From the NCBI RefSeq assembly GCF_029626265.1, contig NZ_JARUBN010000001.1:2666001-2730000 (forward strand): a stretch of 64,000 bases of DNA. Direction: 5' to 3'. The notes beneath the pieces were generated by a model. That model did not search any database and was not told where the DNA came from. It saw only the letters and a program-made list of their open reading frames with translations. This document shows positions 17,281 to 26,296 of the stretch, one piece after another. This stretch comes from Micromonospora sp. WMMD1102 (GTDB lineage: Bacteria; Actinomycetota; Actinomycetes; Mycobacteriales; Micromonosporaceae). How positions within the stretch are numbered: the stretch's first letter is position 1; the number at the start of each line of letters is the position of its first letter. Position numbers and translations under genes: made by a program.

Positions 17281-17371
17281 CCCCCGACCCCCGACCCCCG
17301 ACCCCCGACCCCCGACCCCCGACCGCCGACCCCCGACCCCCGACCCCCGACCGCCGACCGCCGACCGGCGA
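17281..17371. repeat. Heptanucleotide minisatellite (CCCCCGA), 13 units
   Basis: Thirteen uninterrupted 7-bp units run from 17281 to 17371: nine are CCCCCGA, three CCGCCGA and the last CCGGCGA; a partial unit (CCCGA) precedes them. It lies in the noncoding gap between the DrrB-like permease and the MFS gene. The pattern suggests replication-slippage expansion; the strong C/G strand bias could allow unusual secondary structure. It is not a CRISPR: the units are too short and have no spacers. Confidence 0.9.
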
Positions 17372-17546
17372 TGGTGCGCAGGGCCGGGTGACGGGTGACA
17401 GCAAAATGTCACAGGCGCCGACGAGAATGACGCGGAAGCCGATCCCGGTGCGGTGCTGCGGTTGCGAGGTCGGCCGTCGACAGGCCCGCCGGTTACCGGC
17501 CGACCGACATCATCGAGCAGACGTGGACGACGAGGGGGAGCGGGCA

Positions 17547-18956
17547 ATGGACGGCGTCACGGGGGAGAGCCGGTCGGGCTGGCTGCGCGGGCCACTGCGC
17601 CCGCTCCGCCACCGGCAGTACCAACTCCTCGCCGGTGCCCTGACGATGTCGCTGCTCGCGGCCGGGGTGTGGCTCATCGCCGTGGTCTGGCAGGTGATCG
17701 CGCTCGGCGGCGGGCCCGGCCAGCTCTCCTTCGTCTCCGCCGCCATGGCGGCAGGCATGCTTGCCACCACACTCCTCGGCGGGGTGCTGGCGGACCGGAT
17801 CCCGCAGTGCCGCATCCTGCTGGCGGTGGCGGGAGCCCGGACGGTCGCCGTCGGCCTGGTCGCGGTGCTGGCGCTGGCCGACCAGCTGCGTTTGTGGCAG
17901 CTCGCGGCGGTGGCGCTGCTGATCGGCGTCGGCAACGGCTTTCACTATCCGGCGTACTCCGCACTGCTGCCGTCGATCCTGCCGCCCGACGATCTCATGG
18001 CGGCAAACGGTGTCGAGGGGATGCTCCGGCCGATGATCATGCAGGCTGCCGGTCCGGCGCTGGCCAGCCTCCTGATCGCCGCCTGGTCGCCAGGCGCCGC
18101 GCTGCTGGTGGTGACCGTGCTGGAGTTGGCCGGTCTGCTGTTCCTGCTGGCGCTGCGCCCGGTGCCGCTGCGGCACGAGCAGACGGCGCCGGGGGCGCAT
18201 CCGATCCGGTCGACGCTCACCGACCTGCGCGACGGCTTCGTCTACATGGGACGTACGCCCTGGCTGCTCGCCACGCTCCTCTACGCCTCGGTCCTGATTC
18301 TGCTGATCATGGGACCGATCGAGGTGCTCGTGCCCTTCGTGATCAAAGATCAGGCCGGTGGTGGGCCCGGCGACCACGCGCTGGTGATGGCGGCGTTCGG
18401 CATCGGCGGCGCGATCGGCTCGCTGGGGATGGCCGCCTTCCGGATGCCCCGGCGATACCTGACCATCATGAACCTCTTCTGGGGGCTGGGCTGCCTGCCG
18501 CTGGCCGTGGTCGGCGTCGCCGGCCGGGTCTGGCCGATCGCGGTGGCGGTCTTCGTCGTCGGGATCTGCTTCTCCGCACCGATGGTCATCTGGGGCACCC
18601 TGTTGCAACGCCGGGTTCCGCCGCACATGCTCGGTCGGGTCTCCAGCCTCGACTTCTTCGTCTCGCTGGTCTTCATGCCGCTGTCGATGGCGATCGCCGG
18701 GCCGGTCAGCGCCGGCATCGGGCTCGGCCCCACGTTCGCGCTCGCCGGCCTGCTGCCGGCCGCGCTTGCCGTACTGGCGATCGTGCTGGCCCGGATGCCG
18801 CAGGACGAGTTGGCACACCCGCTCGACGTACCGCCGGAGACCGCCGGTCCGGCGGAACCAGCCGGTCCGGCGGGACCGACGGAACGGGCGGGACCAGCCG
18901 GGCCGACGGACGAGAACGCCGCGACCGTCGGCCCGGAGGCGCCGGTCCGGGTCTGA
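17547..18956 (+). CDS. MFS transporter, EntS/MefA-like exporter
   Basis: This 469-residue protein has about twelve membrane helices in the MFS_3 pattern. The A-motif-like loop GGVLADRIPQCR follows helix 2, and GNGFHYPAYSALLPSILPPDDLMAANGVEGM is the typical EntS/MefA-type loop (abridged here: PAYSALLPSIL, NGVEGM). Start chosen at ATG 17547 with GAGGGGGAG upstream; the longer in-frame extension lacks support. The C-terminus is a Pro/Gly-rich tail of repeated AGPAGPTE-type units. The end of the gene is duplicated in the sequence that follows. It probably exports a siderophore, macrolide or similar compound. Confidence 0.88.
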   Translation: MDGVTGESRSGWLRGPLRPLRHRQYQLLAGALTMSLLAAGVWLIAVVWQVIALGGGPGQLSFVSAAMAAGMLATTLLGGVLADRIPQCRILLAVAGARTVAVGLVAVLALADQLRLWQLAAVALLIGVGNGFHYPAYSALLPSILPPDDLMAANGVEGMLRPMIMQAAGPALASLLIAAWSPGAALLVVTVLELAGLLFLLALRPVPLRHEQTAPGAHPIRSTLTDLRDGFVYMGRTPWLLATLLYASVLILLIMGPIEVLVPFVIKDQAGGGPGDHALVMAAFGIGGAIGSLGMAAFRMPRRYLTIMNLFWGLGCLPLAVVGVAGRVWPIAVAVFVVGICFSAPMVIWGTLLQRRVPPHMLGRVSSLDFFVSLVFMPLSMAIAGPVSAGIGLGPTFALAGLLPAALAVLAIVLARMPQDELAHPLDVPPETAGPAEPAGPAGPTERAGPAGPTDENAATVGPEAPVRV

Positions 18957-19063
18957 GCCGGTGCCGGCCGGCGGACGAGGTCGCGGACCGTCGGCCCGGA
19001 AGCGGACGAGGTCGGTGCGACCGTCGGCCCGGAAGCGCCCGTCCGGGTCTGCGTCCGGTGCCG
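18921..19063. repeat. Duplicated 3' end of the MFS gene
   Basis: The last 38 coding bases of the MFS gene and its stop region (18921-18966) recur at 19017-19063 with a few changes, and a shorter copy of the same ACCGTCGGCCCGGA core lies at about 18986-19000. The stop codon TGA of the first copy is TGC in the second. This looks like a local tandem duplication that left the older gene end as noncoding DNA. Confidence 0.6.
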
Positions 19064-19072
19064 CCCCGGTCG

Positions 19073-19513
19073 TCAGTCGCCGCCGCTTTGGTCGTCGAAG
19101 GGGTCGTGGCCGAGCAGGTCGACGAATGCCGCCCGGACGTCGATCTGGATCGACTCGCCGCGCGCGGCATGCTCCCGGATGTGCCGGAACAGGGGTGTCA
19201 GCCGGCGGATCTCGGTGGCGGAGACGACGGCCACCAGCGGGCCGAGGTCGTCGCCTCGATCGATCTCGATGCCGACGATGCCGGTCGCGGGAAGGGCCGA
19301 GAACCGGAACGGGCCGAGCCGGTCCACCGTCACGGCCGGAGTGCCGGTGCGGCTGCCGTCCCGGGCTGCCCGGAGCGCGGCGATCCGTTCGAGCTGGTAC
19401 TGCGCCAGCTCCCGGAGTGTCGTCGACTTCTCCGGGTCGTCCCGGATCGCCCGCAGCCGCCGCTCGATGTCGTCGAGGTCGGCCAAACCGTCGTCATCCC
19501 GCGAGCCTCGCAT
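19073..19513 (-). CDS. Hypothetical protein
   Basis: This 146-residue soluble protein is not recognised. The N-terminal half is helical and charged (DLDDIERRLRAIRDDPEKS, then a probable helix around RELAQYQLERIAALRAA). The C-terminal half is mixed alpha/beta and ends in FVDLLGHDPFDDQSGGD. No signal peptide, membrane helix or known motif is seen. Base and codon composition match neighbouring genes, which supports it as real. Start chosen at ATG 19513; the preceding GTG 19516 is an alternative. It lies alone between the MFS gene (convergent) and the WYL regulator (same strand, 119 bp upstream). Confidence 0.65.
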   Translation of the reverse strand: MRGSRDDDGLADLDDIERRLRAIRDDPEKSTTLRELAQYQLERIAALRAARDGSRTGTPAVTVDRLGPFRFSALPATGIVGIEIDRGDDLGPLVAVVSATEIRRLTPLFRHIREHAARGESIQIDVRAAFVDLLGHDPFDDQSGGD

Positions 19514-19635
19514 CACCGAAGGCTATCGATCGAGCCCGCCCGACCGTCGCACACGAGGTGCGAAGGGGCGTCGTCGGGGAAAGGGGTTGCCCTCGGCCTT
19601 CCGCCGACCGCACCGACGCCGCCGGGCGAGCCGGC

Positions 19636-20595
19636 TCAGCCGCCGGTGGCCCGGCGGAACCGGTCGCTCCACTCGCGGAGCTGTTCGAGCAGCTCCGGCG
19701 GGGAGAGCACCTCGAACTCCGCGCCGAGCGTGCCGAGCGCCATGACCGGCCAGTCCAGCGTGTCGGTGGTCATCACCATCCGGCAGCGCCGCTCGTCGAC
19801 GTACTCGACGCTGGCCCAGCGGGACAGCCGCTCCTCGACCGTGGCCGCGGGAGCCTGCACCAGCACCTCCACCCGGTACGGCGCCGGCAGGTTCTCGAAC
19901 CCGGCCCGGACGAAGGCCGCGGCGTCCTCGGCGGGCAGTTGCCGGGGATTGAACCGGGCTCCGGTGCCGCGCGGGTCGCTCAGCCGGTCGAGCCGGAAGC
20001 TGCGCCAGTCGTGCCGGGTCAGGTCGTAGCCGACCAGATACCACCGCCGGCCGAGCGAGACCAGCCGGTACGGCTCGACGTGCCGTTCGGTCCGCTGCCC
20101 GTCCCGGGCGGTGTAGCCGAACCGCACCCGCTCGGTGTCCCGGCAGGCTTGCGCGACGGTGGTCAGGATCGCCGCCTCGACGGTCGGCCCGCCGTCACCC
20201 CAGGGCGCCGGTACGGTCATCGCGCGCAGCGCGTCCACCCGCCGCCGCAGCCGGGCCGGCATCACCTGGACGACCTTGGTGAAGGCGCGGATCGACGACT
20301 CCTGGATGCCGGCGACCGCTCCGTGCGCGGCGGCCTGTAGACCGACGGCGAGCGCCACCGCCTCCTCGTCGTCGACGACCAGCGGTGGCAGGGCGGCGCC
20401 CGGGGCGAGCTGGTAGCCGCCGTCGACGCCCCGGTGCGCGTCGACCGGATAGCCGAGCTCGCGCAGCCGGTCGACGTCGCGGCGGAGGGTGCGGACCGAG
20501 ACGCCGAGCCGGTCGGCGAGTTCCCCGCCGGGCCAGTAGCGGTGGGTCTGCAACAGGGAGAGCAGGCGGAGGGTTCGGGAGCTGGTGTTCGCCAT
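19636..20595 (-). CDS. WYL-domain transcriptional regulator (YafY/DeoR-like)
   Basis: This 319-residue regulator has an N-terminal winged HTH (about 5-60, LLSLLQTHRYWPGGELADRL then VSVRTLRRDVDRL), a central WYL domain with the conserved RRWYLVGYD and RSFRLDRLS stretches, and a C-terminal WCX-type region. WYL regulators sense nucleic acid or small-molecule ligands. It is divergent from the DrrAB-type exporter at 20694-22552, which it probably controls; the gap contains AGAAC and GTTCT arms (20625-20629, 20642-20646) that could be part of its site. ATG 20595 starts the HTH in the right register. Confidence 0.9.
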   Translation of the reverse strand: MANTSSRTLRLLSLLQTHRYWPGGELADRLGVSVRTLRRDVDRLRELGYPVDAHRGVDGGYQLAPGAALPPLVVDDEEAVALAVGLQAAAHGAVAGIQESSIRAFTKVVQVMPARLRRRVDALRAMTVPAPWGDGGPTVEAAILTTVAQACRDTERVRFGYTARDGQRTERHVEPYRLVSLGRRWYLVGYDLTRHDWRSFRLDRLSDPRGTGARFNPRQLPAEDAAAFVRAGFENLPAPYRVEVLVQAPAATVEERLSRWASVEYVDERRCRMVMTTDTLDWPVMALGTLGAEFEVLSPPELLEQLREWSDRFRRATGG

Positions 20596-20693
20596 GCCGA
20601 CGAGTCTGCTCGAGATTCAGGACAAGAACTGGCCGCTATCGGTTCTAACGTTTCCGGCATGAGACGACCGACCCTCCGACCGGGGAGCCCCGA

Positions 20694-21707
20694 ATGATCG
20701 ACGCCCGCTCGCTCACCCGGGACTTCGTGGTGAGCCGCAGCCAGACCGTGCATGCCGTCCGGGGCATCAGCCTGCGGATCGAGCCCGGTGAACTGGTCGC
20801 CCTGCTCGGCCCGAACGGCGCCGGCAAGACGACCACGATGCGGATGCTCACCACGCTTATCGCGCCGACCTCCGGCACCGCCACCGTCGCCGGGCACGAC
20901 GTCGTCCGGGAACCCGGCCAGGTCCGCCGGCACATCGGGTACGTCGGCCAGGGCAACGGGGCCGGGCACACCCAGCGGGTCCACGACGAGCTGCGTACCC
21001 AGGGCGCGATCTACGGCCTGGACCGCCGGACCGCCCGGCGGCGGGCGGACGAGCTGTTGGCCGCCCTGGACCTCACCGAGCTGGCCGGCCGGAAGGTCTC
21101 GGCGCTCTCCGGCGGCCAGCGTCGCCGGCTGGACGTGGCGATGGGCCTGGTGCACGCGCCGTCCCTGCTCTTCCTCGACGAGCCCTCCACCGGCCTCGAC
21201 CCGCAGAACCGGGCGAACCTCCGGGACCACATCCTACGGATGCGCGCCGAGGCGGCCATGACGGTGGTGTTCAGCACGCACTACCTGGACGAGGCGGACT
21301 CGATGGCGGAGCGGGTCGTGATCGTCGACCACGGTGAGGTCATCGCCGACGACTCGGCGGCGGCCCTGAAGGCGAAACTCGCCGGCGACCGGATCGTGCT
21401 CACCGCTGCGGAGCCGGACGTCCGGCAACTGGCCCGGCTCGTCGACCGGCTGCCCGGCGCCCGGGAGGTGACCCGCACCGGTTCCCGGGTCGAGGCACAC
21501 GTCGCCGACGGGCCGGCGGCGCTGCCCGAACTGCTCCGGGCCGCGGTCGAGGCCGGCGTACGGGTCGGCACGGCCCAGGTGCACCAGCCCACGTTGGACG
21601 ACGTCTTCCTCAGCCTCACCGGCCGCAGCCTGCGCGAGGCCGAGCACGAGGAACCGACCGCGCAGGGCAGCCCGCAGGACCCGCAGACCCGGAAGGACGT
21701 CCCGTGA
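20694..21707 (+). CDS. ABC exporter ATPase, DrrA family (second system)
   Basis: This 337-residue ATPase has Walker A GPNGAGKTTT, the signature LSGGQRRRLD, Walker B LLFLDEPSTGLDPQNR, and the DrrA C-terminal domain ending VHQPTLDDVFLSLTG. ATG 20694 is preceded by GGGGAG. It is divergent from the WYL regulator and overlaps the permease start by 4 bp (GTGA). The two DrrAB-type systems in this window have different regulators and probably different substrates. Confidence 0.93.
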   Translation: MIDARSLTRDFVVSRSQTVHAVRGISLRIEPGELVALLGPNGAGKTTTMRMLTTLIAPTSGTATVAGHDVVREPGQVRRHIGYVGQGNGAGHTQRVHDELRTQGAIYGLDRRTARRRADELLAALDLTELAGRKVSALSGGQRRRLDVAMGLVHAPSLLFLDEPSTGLDPQNRANLRDHILRMRAEAAMTVVFSTHYLDEADSMAERVVIVDHGEVIADDSAAALKAKLAGDRIVLTAAEPDVRQLARLVDRLPGAREVTRTGSRVEAHVADGPAALPELLRAAVEAGVRVGTAQVHQPTLDDVFLSLTGRSLREAEHEEPTAQGSPQDPQTRKDVP

Positions 21708-22552
21708 CCACCATCGGCGCCACCGCTCCCGCACCGCACCCCGCCCCGGCCGGCACCCGCGGCCGCCCTTCCGGTCCGCTCGGCCTGCTCCGGGACACCG
21801 GTATCGTGCTGGCCCGCGAGCTGCGTCCGCTGCGGCACGACCCGTTCTCGGTCGTCTTCGGCATGGTGCAGCCGCTGGTCTTCCTGGGCCTGTTCGGGCC
21901 GTTGCTGGTCGGCTCGCTCGGCAGTCAGGCCGGCAGCACCCTCGGCTCCGGTGGCGTCTGGCAGTGGTTCGTGCCGGCGATCCTGGTGATGACCGCCCTG
22001 TTCGGCACCTCTACCACCGGGGCGAACCTGCTGTTCGAGTTCCAGACCGGTGCGCACGAGCGGATGCTTGTCACCCCGCTGTCGCGGCCCTCGCTGCTGG
22101 TCGGCCGCGCGCTGAAGGAGATGGTGCCGCTGGCCGGCCAGGCGGCGATCATCGTCGCGGTGATGATCCCGTTCGGCTTCCGGCTCTATCCGGTCGGCGC
22201 GCTGGTCGGGCTGGCACTGCTCGCGGTCTTCGGGGTCGGGCTCGGTGCGCTGAGCTACGCGCTCGCGATCGCCGTACGCAAGCAGGACTGGATGTTCTGG
22301 GCGGTGCAGCAGACCCTGATCTTCCCGCTGATGCTGCTCTCCGGGATCCTGCTGCCGCTGGAGACCGGTCCGGGCTGGATGCGGGCGGCTGCCCAGGTCA
22401 ACCCGCTGGCCCATCTGGTCGAGGCGGAGCGCGCACTCTTCGCCGGTGACCTCGGCGCCAGAAGCGTGCTCTGGGGCTTGGTCGCGGCGCTGGTCACCGC
22501 CGCCGTCGGCCTGGCCGTCGGGGTACGCGCGATGGCCCGCAGCGCCGACTGA
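21704..22552 (+). CDS. ABC-2 type exporter permease (second system)
   Basis: This 282-residue membrane protein has six predicted helices preceded by a Pro/Ala-rich N-terminus of about 30 residues. The segment FPLMLLSGILLPLETGPGWM is the conserved late loop of ABC2 permeases of the DrrB kind. GTG 21704 follows GGAAGGAC and overlaps the ATPase stop. It forms the channel for the preceding ATPase. Confidence 0.92.
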   Translation: MTTIGATAPAPHPAPAGTRGRPSGPLGLLRDTGIVLARELRPLRHDPFSVVFGMVQPLVFLGLFGPLLVGSLGSQAGSTLGSGGVWQWFVPAILVMTALFGTSTTGANLLFEFQTGAHERMLVTPLSRPSLLVGRALKEMVPLAGQAAIIVAVMIPFGFRLYPVGALVGLALLAVFGVGLGALSYALAIAVRKQDWMFWAVQQTLIFPLMLLSGILLPLETGPGWMRAAAQVNPLAHLVEAERALFAGDLGARSVLWGLVAALVTAAVGLAVGVRAMARSAD

Positions 22553-22860
22553 ACACCCCGGCGGGGCGGGGCGGTACGCGTGCCGCCCCGCCCCGCCGGC
22601 GTCGCCACGCCGGGCGCTCCCCCCGCCGTGCCGGCGGCTGACCTCGACGTCCGTCGAGACCCCAGCGCCCGGTGCGGAAAATGTCGCCGCGCCGGTCTAT
22701 CTTCTCGGGGCACCGGACGAGAGAACGTCTCGAAGCACCGTTCGAGAAGGCTCTCCCGGAGCACCGTCGAGAAGGCTTCCCGGAACTTCGGTCGAGGGCC
22801 TTCGCGACACATCGGTCGAGAGAAGGCTTCGCGGAACAGCGGTCGGGAAGGGCGGGGGTC
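22553..22860. repeat. Noncoding gap with degenerate 24-27 bp tandem repeats
   Basis: Between the exporter and the SWIM gene lie about 308 bp. From roughly 22710 to 22850 the sequence is made of five or six imperfect units with the core CGGTCGAGAAGGCTTC or a close variant (for example at about 22740, 22762, 22787, 22815 and 22840). In the frame of the SWIM gene they read as 8-9 residue repeats (such as HRREGFPE, LRSRAFAT, HRSREGFAE), so they could be an N-terminal extension, but a good ribosome site lies after them. No promoter stands out. Confidence 0.5.
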
Positions 22861-23364
22861 GTGGGAACGGTCGAGGTCGGATGGGAGCGGCGCAGCGCCG
22901 CCCGGGTGCTGCCGGCGGTGCAGCCCCGCAAGCTGGCGAAGGTCCCGTTCGTCGAGTTGGCGAACGGACGGTTGCAGGGTGTGGTGTCGAGCGGGTCGGA
23001 CGTCGAACGGGTCTACGTCTCGTCGATCGCCGCCGGCAGCCACGCCTACCACTGCAGCACCAACAACAACCGCCCGTGCGGCGGGCTGCGCGGTGCGCCC
23101 TGCAAGCACCTGCACGCCCTGCTGGACGAGGCCACCGTGCAGTACGGCGTCGAGCGGGTCGCCCGCTACCTGCGGATCGACCTGGCCGACGGCGCCTGCT
23201 CCGGTGCCGACCTGGCGACCCGGCTGACCGGCGGCCCCGAGCCGACCCCGGCGGCGGTGGTCTTCAGCCGCTTCCTGCGACACCTGGGTTACCTCGAACT
23301 GCCGGGCAGCACCGAGCCACTGCCCGAGCTGCACTGGTTTCCGGCGACGGGGGCGGCCGCCTGA
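22861..23364 (+). CDS. SWIM-type zinc-finger protein (YehQ-like N-terminal part)
   Basis: This 167-residue protein carries a SWIM zinc-binding signature with Cys65, Cys73, Cys81 and His83 (CGGLRGAPCKHL), preceded by beta-rich sequence and followed by a helical tail. SWIM domains bind nucleic acid or protein partners. Start chosen at GTG 22861, just behind a GGAAGGGCGGGGG ribosome site; an in-frame extension through upstream repeats is possible. It overlaps the next gene by one base and heads the operon SWIM, unknown, VWA, MoxR ATPase, DUF5682. Together with the next gene it approaches the size of E. coli YehQ (recalled, not checked), suggesting a split gene. Confidence 0.82.
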   Translation: MGTVEVGWERRSAARVLPAVQPRKLAKVPFVELANGRLQGVVSSGSDVERVYVSSIAAGSHAYHCSTNNNRPCGGLRGAPCKHLHALLDEATVQYGVERVARYLRIDLADGACSGADLATRLTGGPEPTPAAVVFSRFLRHLGYLELPGSTEPLPELHWFPATGAAA

Positions 23365-24776
23365 TGCTTCCCACCCAACTGGCCGGGCTCGGCCCGGCCG
23401 GTACCGGGATCGACGAGGCGCTCGACCTGGTCGGCGGCTTCGACGACGGTTTCACCCACGGCTTCGCCCGGCTGGGCGAACAGCCCCGGGCGGCGCTGAC
23501 CGCGCTGGCCGACGCCCTCGCGGCGACACCGCTGGCCGACCGGGTGCGCGAGGCCGTGGAGAAGGTGGTCGCGGGTTCGCTCGCCGACGAGCACCTGACC
23601 GCGCTGGCCGGCGGGCGGGCCGCGCTGCTCGGAGCCGTGCACGACGCGCTGCTGGCCCGGCTGGACGCCGCGCTCGGCCGCTCCCGCGCGGACTGGCCGG
23701 CGCCCGCACCGGCCGGTTCCGCGCCGCCGGCTCCGGAGAACGTGCTGGCCGGTTGCCGGTCCTGGCTGCGCGAGCTGGCCATCGCGGGCTGGCGCGGCGT
23801 CGACCACGACCTCGTCGCCTCCTCCGCGCAGACCCTCGACGCGGCGCTGGCGGTCCCGTCGCTGCGCCGGCTGGCGGTACTCCTCGACGGCATGGCGGCC
23901 GAGCTGCGCGGATCCGTGCCGGTGGCGACGATGGACCGGCTCCCGGCCCGGCGCTGGGCCGACCTGTGGAGCCGCGCCCTGCTGCTCGCCCAGCCCGGTG
24001 GCTGGCCGGCCGGACCGGCTGCCGACACCGTCTCCGGGCGGCTGCTGCCGCTCGGTGCCGACGTGCACGAGCACGGCACGGCGGTCCAGGTGCAGGTGCA
24101 CGCCGTGCTCGAACCGGCCGGCAGCGCGCCGCCCCGGCTGGTCCGGGCCAGCGTCTCGGCGGCGAAGGTGGAGACGATCGTCGGCCCGGCGGTCTGGCAG
24201 CTGCTGGCCGGTCACCCGGTGCTGCTCGGTGCGCTCGCCCGGCGGCAGGCCGTGGTGGTCACCGACCTTCCGCTGCTGCCCGGCGGTGACCTGCTGTGGC
24301 GGGACGACCAGGCCCGGCCGGGCGAGCCGGCCGACCCGTTCGCCACCGCCCGGCTCCGGCTGCCCGAGGCGGTCGCGCCGGCCGTCCCGCCCCTGGACCG
24401 CCATCCGGTACGCATCGCCGAGCCGGTTCTCGTCGAGGGCTACTCGACGGCGACCGCCGAGGACGGCGGGCTGACCCTGGAACTCGACGGGCAGTCCCTG
24501 CCGGTCGACGTGTCCCGGCTGCCCGGCTGCGCACCGCTGACCCCGCAGCTGGTGGCCAGGTCGACGGCCTGTCTCGGACTGCTGCGCTGGGACGCCGGTC
24601 GCTGGCGGCTGCAGCCACTCGCCGTGCGCTACACCGTGAAGCGCGCGGCGGCCGAGGCGCACACCGGCGACTGGGCGCTCGGCCCCACCGATCCCAAGGT
24701 GGTCAAGGCGGAGGCCAGGTCCGGTGACGCGGTGGGAGTGCTGCGGGAGCGGGCGGGACGGTTGCTGCGCCGATGA
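23364..24776 (+). CDS. Unknown protein of the SWIM/VWA/MoxR operon
   Basis: This 470-residue soluble protein is not recognised. The first 220 residues are predicted helical and Ala/Leu-rich; the middle (about 235-330) is beta-rich; the C-terminus contains VEGYSTATAEDGGLTLELDG and a conserved-looking WDAGRWRLQPLAVRYTVKR stretch. It has no signal peptide or membrane helix. ATG 23364 overlaps the SWIM stop by one base, and its own stop overlaps the VWA start (ATGA), so it is an integral part of the operon. It may correspond to the C-terminal part of a YehQ-like protein (inference). Confidence 0.75.
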   Translation: MLPTQLAGLGPAGTGIDEALDLVGGFDDGFTHGFARLGEQPRAALTALADALAATPLADRVREAVEKVVAGSLADEHLTALAGGRAALLGAVHDALLARLDAALGRSRADWPAPAPAGSAPPAPENVLAGCRSWLRELAIAGWRGVDHDLVASSAQTLDAALAVPSLRRLAVLLDGMAAELRGSVPVATMDRLPARRWADLWSRALLLAQPGGWPAGPAADTVSGRLLPLGADVHEHGTAVQVQVHAVLEPAGSAPPRLVRASVSAAKVETIVGPAVWQLLAGHPVLLGALARRQAVVVTDLPLLPGGDLLWRDDQARPGEPADPFATARLRLPEAVAPAVPPLDRHPVRIAEPVLVEGYSTATAEDGGLTLELDGQSLPVDVSRLPGCAPLTPQLVARSTACLGLLRWDAGRWRLQPLAVRYTVKRAAAEAHTGDWALGPTDPKVVKAEARSGDAVGVLRERAGRLLRR

Positions 24777-26284
24777 ACGAGCGAAGTGGACAGTCGGACG
24801 ACGCGCTCCGGGCCGCCGAGAACCGCCGCCGGGTGCTCTACTGGCGCCTGCTGGCCCGCCTCTTCGACCCGGACGAGCAGCCGGCGCTGGAGTCGGCGAG
24901 CGTCGCGGTCGTCGACGACCTCGGTTTGCCGGCGGCCCTGCTCGATCCGACCGTCTCGGTGGACACCGTCGTGCAGCGCTTCCCCGAACTCGCCGACGAG
25001 TTGCGGAACCTGATGGCGCCGCCGTCCGAGGACGCGCTGCCGGGCGGCGACGCGCTGCCGGGCGGCGACGGCGAGCAGCCCGACTCGGCGGTGCGGCGGG
25101 TCGGCGCCGCCGAGGTGCGCCGGGCGGCCCTGGTCTCGAAGCTGCTGCTGAACGTCTTTGCGACCGGCTCGGGCAACGTCACCGCCGGCCAGTTGGCCCG
25201 CTGGCAGTCCGACGCCGGCTGGTTCGAGCAGGCGCTCGGGCTGGCGCCGGGGCAGCTGCGGCACGGCCGGGCCGGTGCCGGGAGCGGGTCCGGCGTGCCG
25301 GGGCACGGCCAGCCCGGTGCCGGCAACCAGCCCGGGGCCGGCGGCGGGTCCGGGGTGGGGACCCGGCCCGGCGACGGGTTCGACGTCGGCAGCGGTGAGC
25401 TGGCCGGCGTACTGGCCGGGTTGGAGGGGGACCTGGTGCGCCGGATGCAGTTGCGCGAGGTGCTCGGCAACAGCGCACTGGCCCGCCAGCTGACCCCGAG
25501 CATGTCGCTGATCGAGCAACTGCTGCGGGACAAGCACAACCTCTCCGGGGTGGCGCTGGCCAACGCCAAGGCACTGATCCGGCGGTTCGTCGACGAGGTC
25601 GCCGAGGTGCTGCGTACCCAGGTGCAGCAGACGAGTGTGGGCACCATCGACCGGTCGGTGCCGCCGAAGCGGGTCTTCCGCAACCTCGACCTGGAACGGA
25701 CCATCTGGAAGAACCTCACCAACTGGAGTCCGGAGGACCAGCGGCTCTACGTCGACCGGCTCTACTACCGGCAGACCGCCCGGCGCACCACCCCGGCCCG
25801 GCTGATCGTGGTGGTGGACCAGTCGGGGTCCATGGTGGACGCGATGGTGAACTGCACCATCCTGGCCTCGATCTTCGCCGGGCTGCCCAAGGTCGACGTG
25901 CACCTGGTGGCGTACGACACCCGGGCGCTGGACCTGACGCCGTGGGTGCACGACCCCTTCGAGGTGCTGCTGCGCACCAGGCTCGGCGGCGGTACGGACG
26001 GCACGGCGGCGCTCACCCTGGTCCGGCCGAAGATCGCCGAGCCGCGCAACACGGTCGTCGTCTGGATCTCCGACTACTACGAGTCGAATCCGCAGGGCGT
26101 CTTCGAGGGCCTCGCGACGGCGCACCGCAGCGGGGTACGCGTGATCCCGGTCGGCTCGGTCAGCAGCGGCGGCCAGCAGAGCGTCAACCCGTGGTTCCGG
26201 CAGCGTTTCAAGGACCTCGGCACCCCGGTCCTCTCCGGTCACATCCGCAAGCTCGTCTTCGAACTCAAGAACTTCCTCAGCTAG
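24773..26284 (+). CDS. VWA-domain protein (YehP-like)
   Basis: This 503-residue protein has a helical N-terminal region, a disordered Gly/Pro-rich linker (about 165-207), a second helical region and a C-terminal von Willebrand factor A domain from about 340. A complete MIDAS metal site is visible: DQSGS (Asp349, Ser351, Ser353) and Thr408 in GGGTDG. In MoxR systems the VWA partner binds substrate proteins or metal-dependent ligands and works with the AAA+ ATPase, here encoded 12 bp downstream. No signal peptide, so it acts in the cytoplasm. The layout matches E. coli YehP in context. Confidence 0.88.
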   Translation: MNERSGQSDDALRAAENRRRVLYWRLLARLFDPDEQPALESASVAVVDDLGLPAALLDPTVSVDTVVQRFPELADELRNLMAPPSEDALPGGDALPGGDGEQPDSAVRRVGAAEVRRAALVSKLLLNVFATGSGNVTAGQLARWQSDAGWFEQALGLAPGQLRHGRAGAGSGSGVPGHGQPGAGNQPGAGGGSGVGTRPGDGFDVGSGELAGVLAGLEGDLVRRMQLREVLGNSALARQLTPSMSLIEQLLRDKHNLSGVALANAKALIRRFVDEVAEVLRTQVQQTSVGTIDRSVPPKRVFRNLDLERTIWKNLTNWSPEDQRLYVDRLYYRQTARRTTPARLIVVVDQSGSMVDAMVNCTILASIFAGLPKVDVHLVAYDTRALDLTPWVHDPFEVLLRTRLGGGTDGTAALTLVRPKIAEPRNTVVVWISDYYESNPQGVFEGLATAHRSGVRVIPVGSVSSGGQQSVNPWFRQRFKDLGTPVLSGHIRKLVFELKNFLS

Positions 26285-26296
26285 GAGACCCACCGA

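Noticed and set aside
17281..17371. CRISPR-like array
   Set aside because: Units are 7 bp with no spacers; this is a simple tandem repeat.
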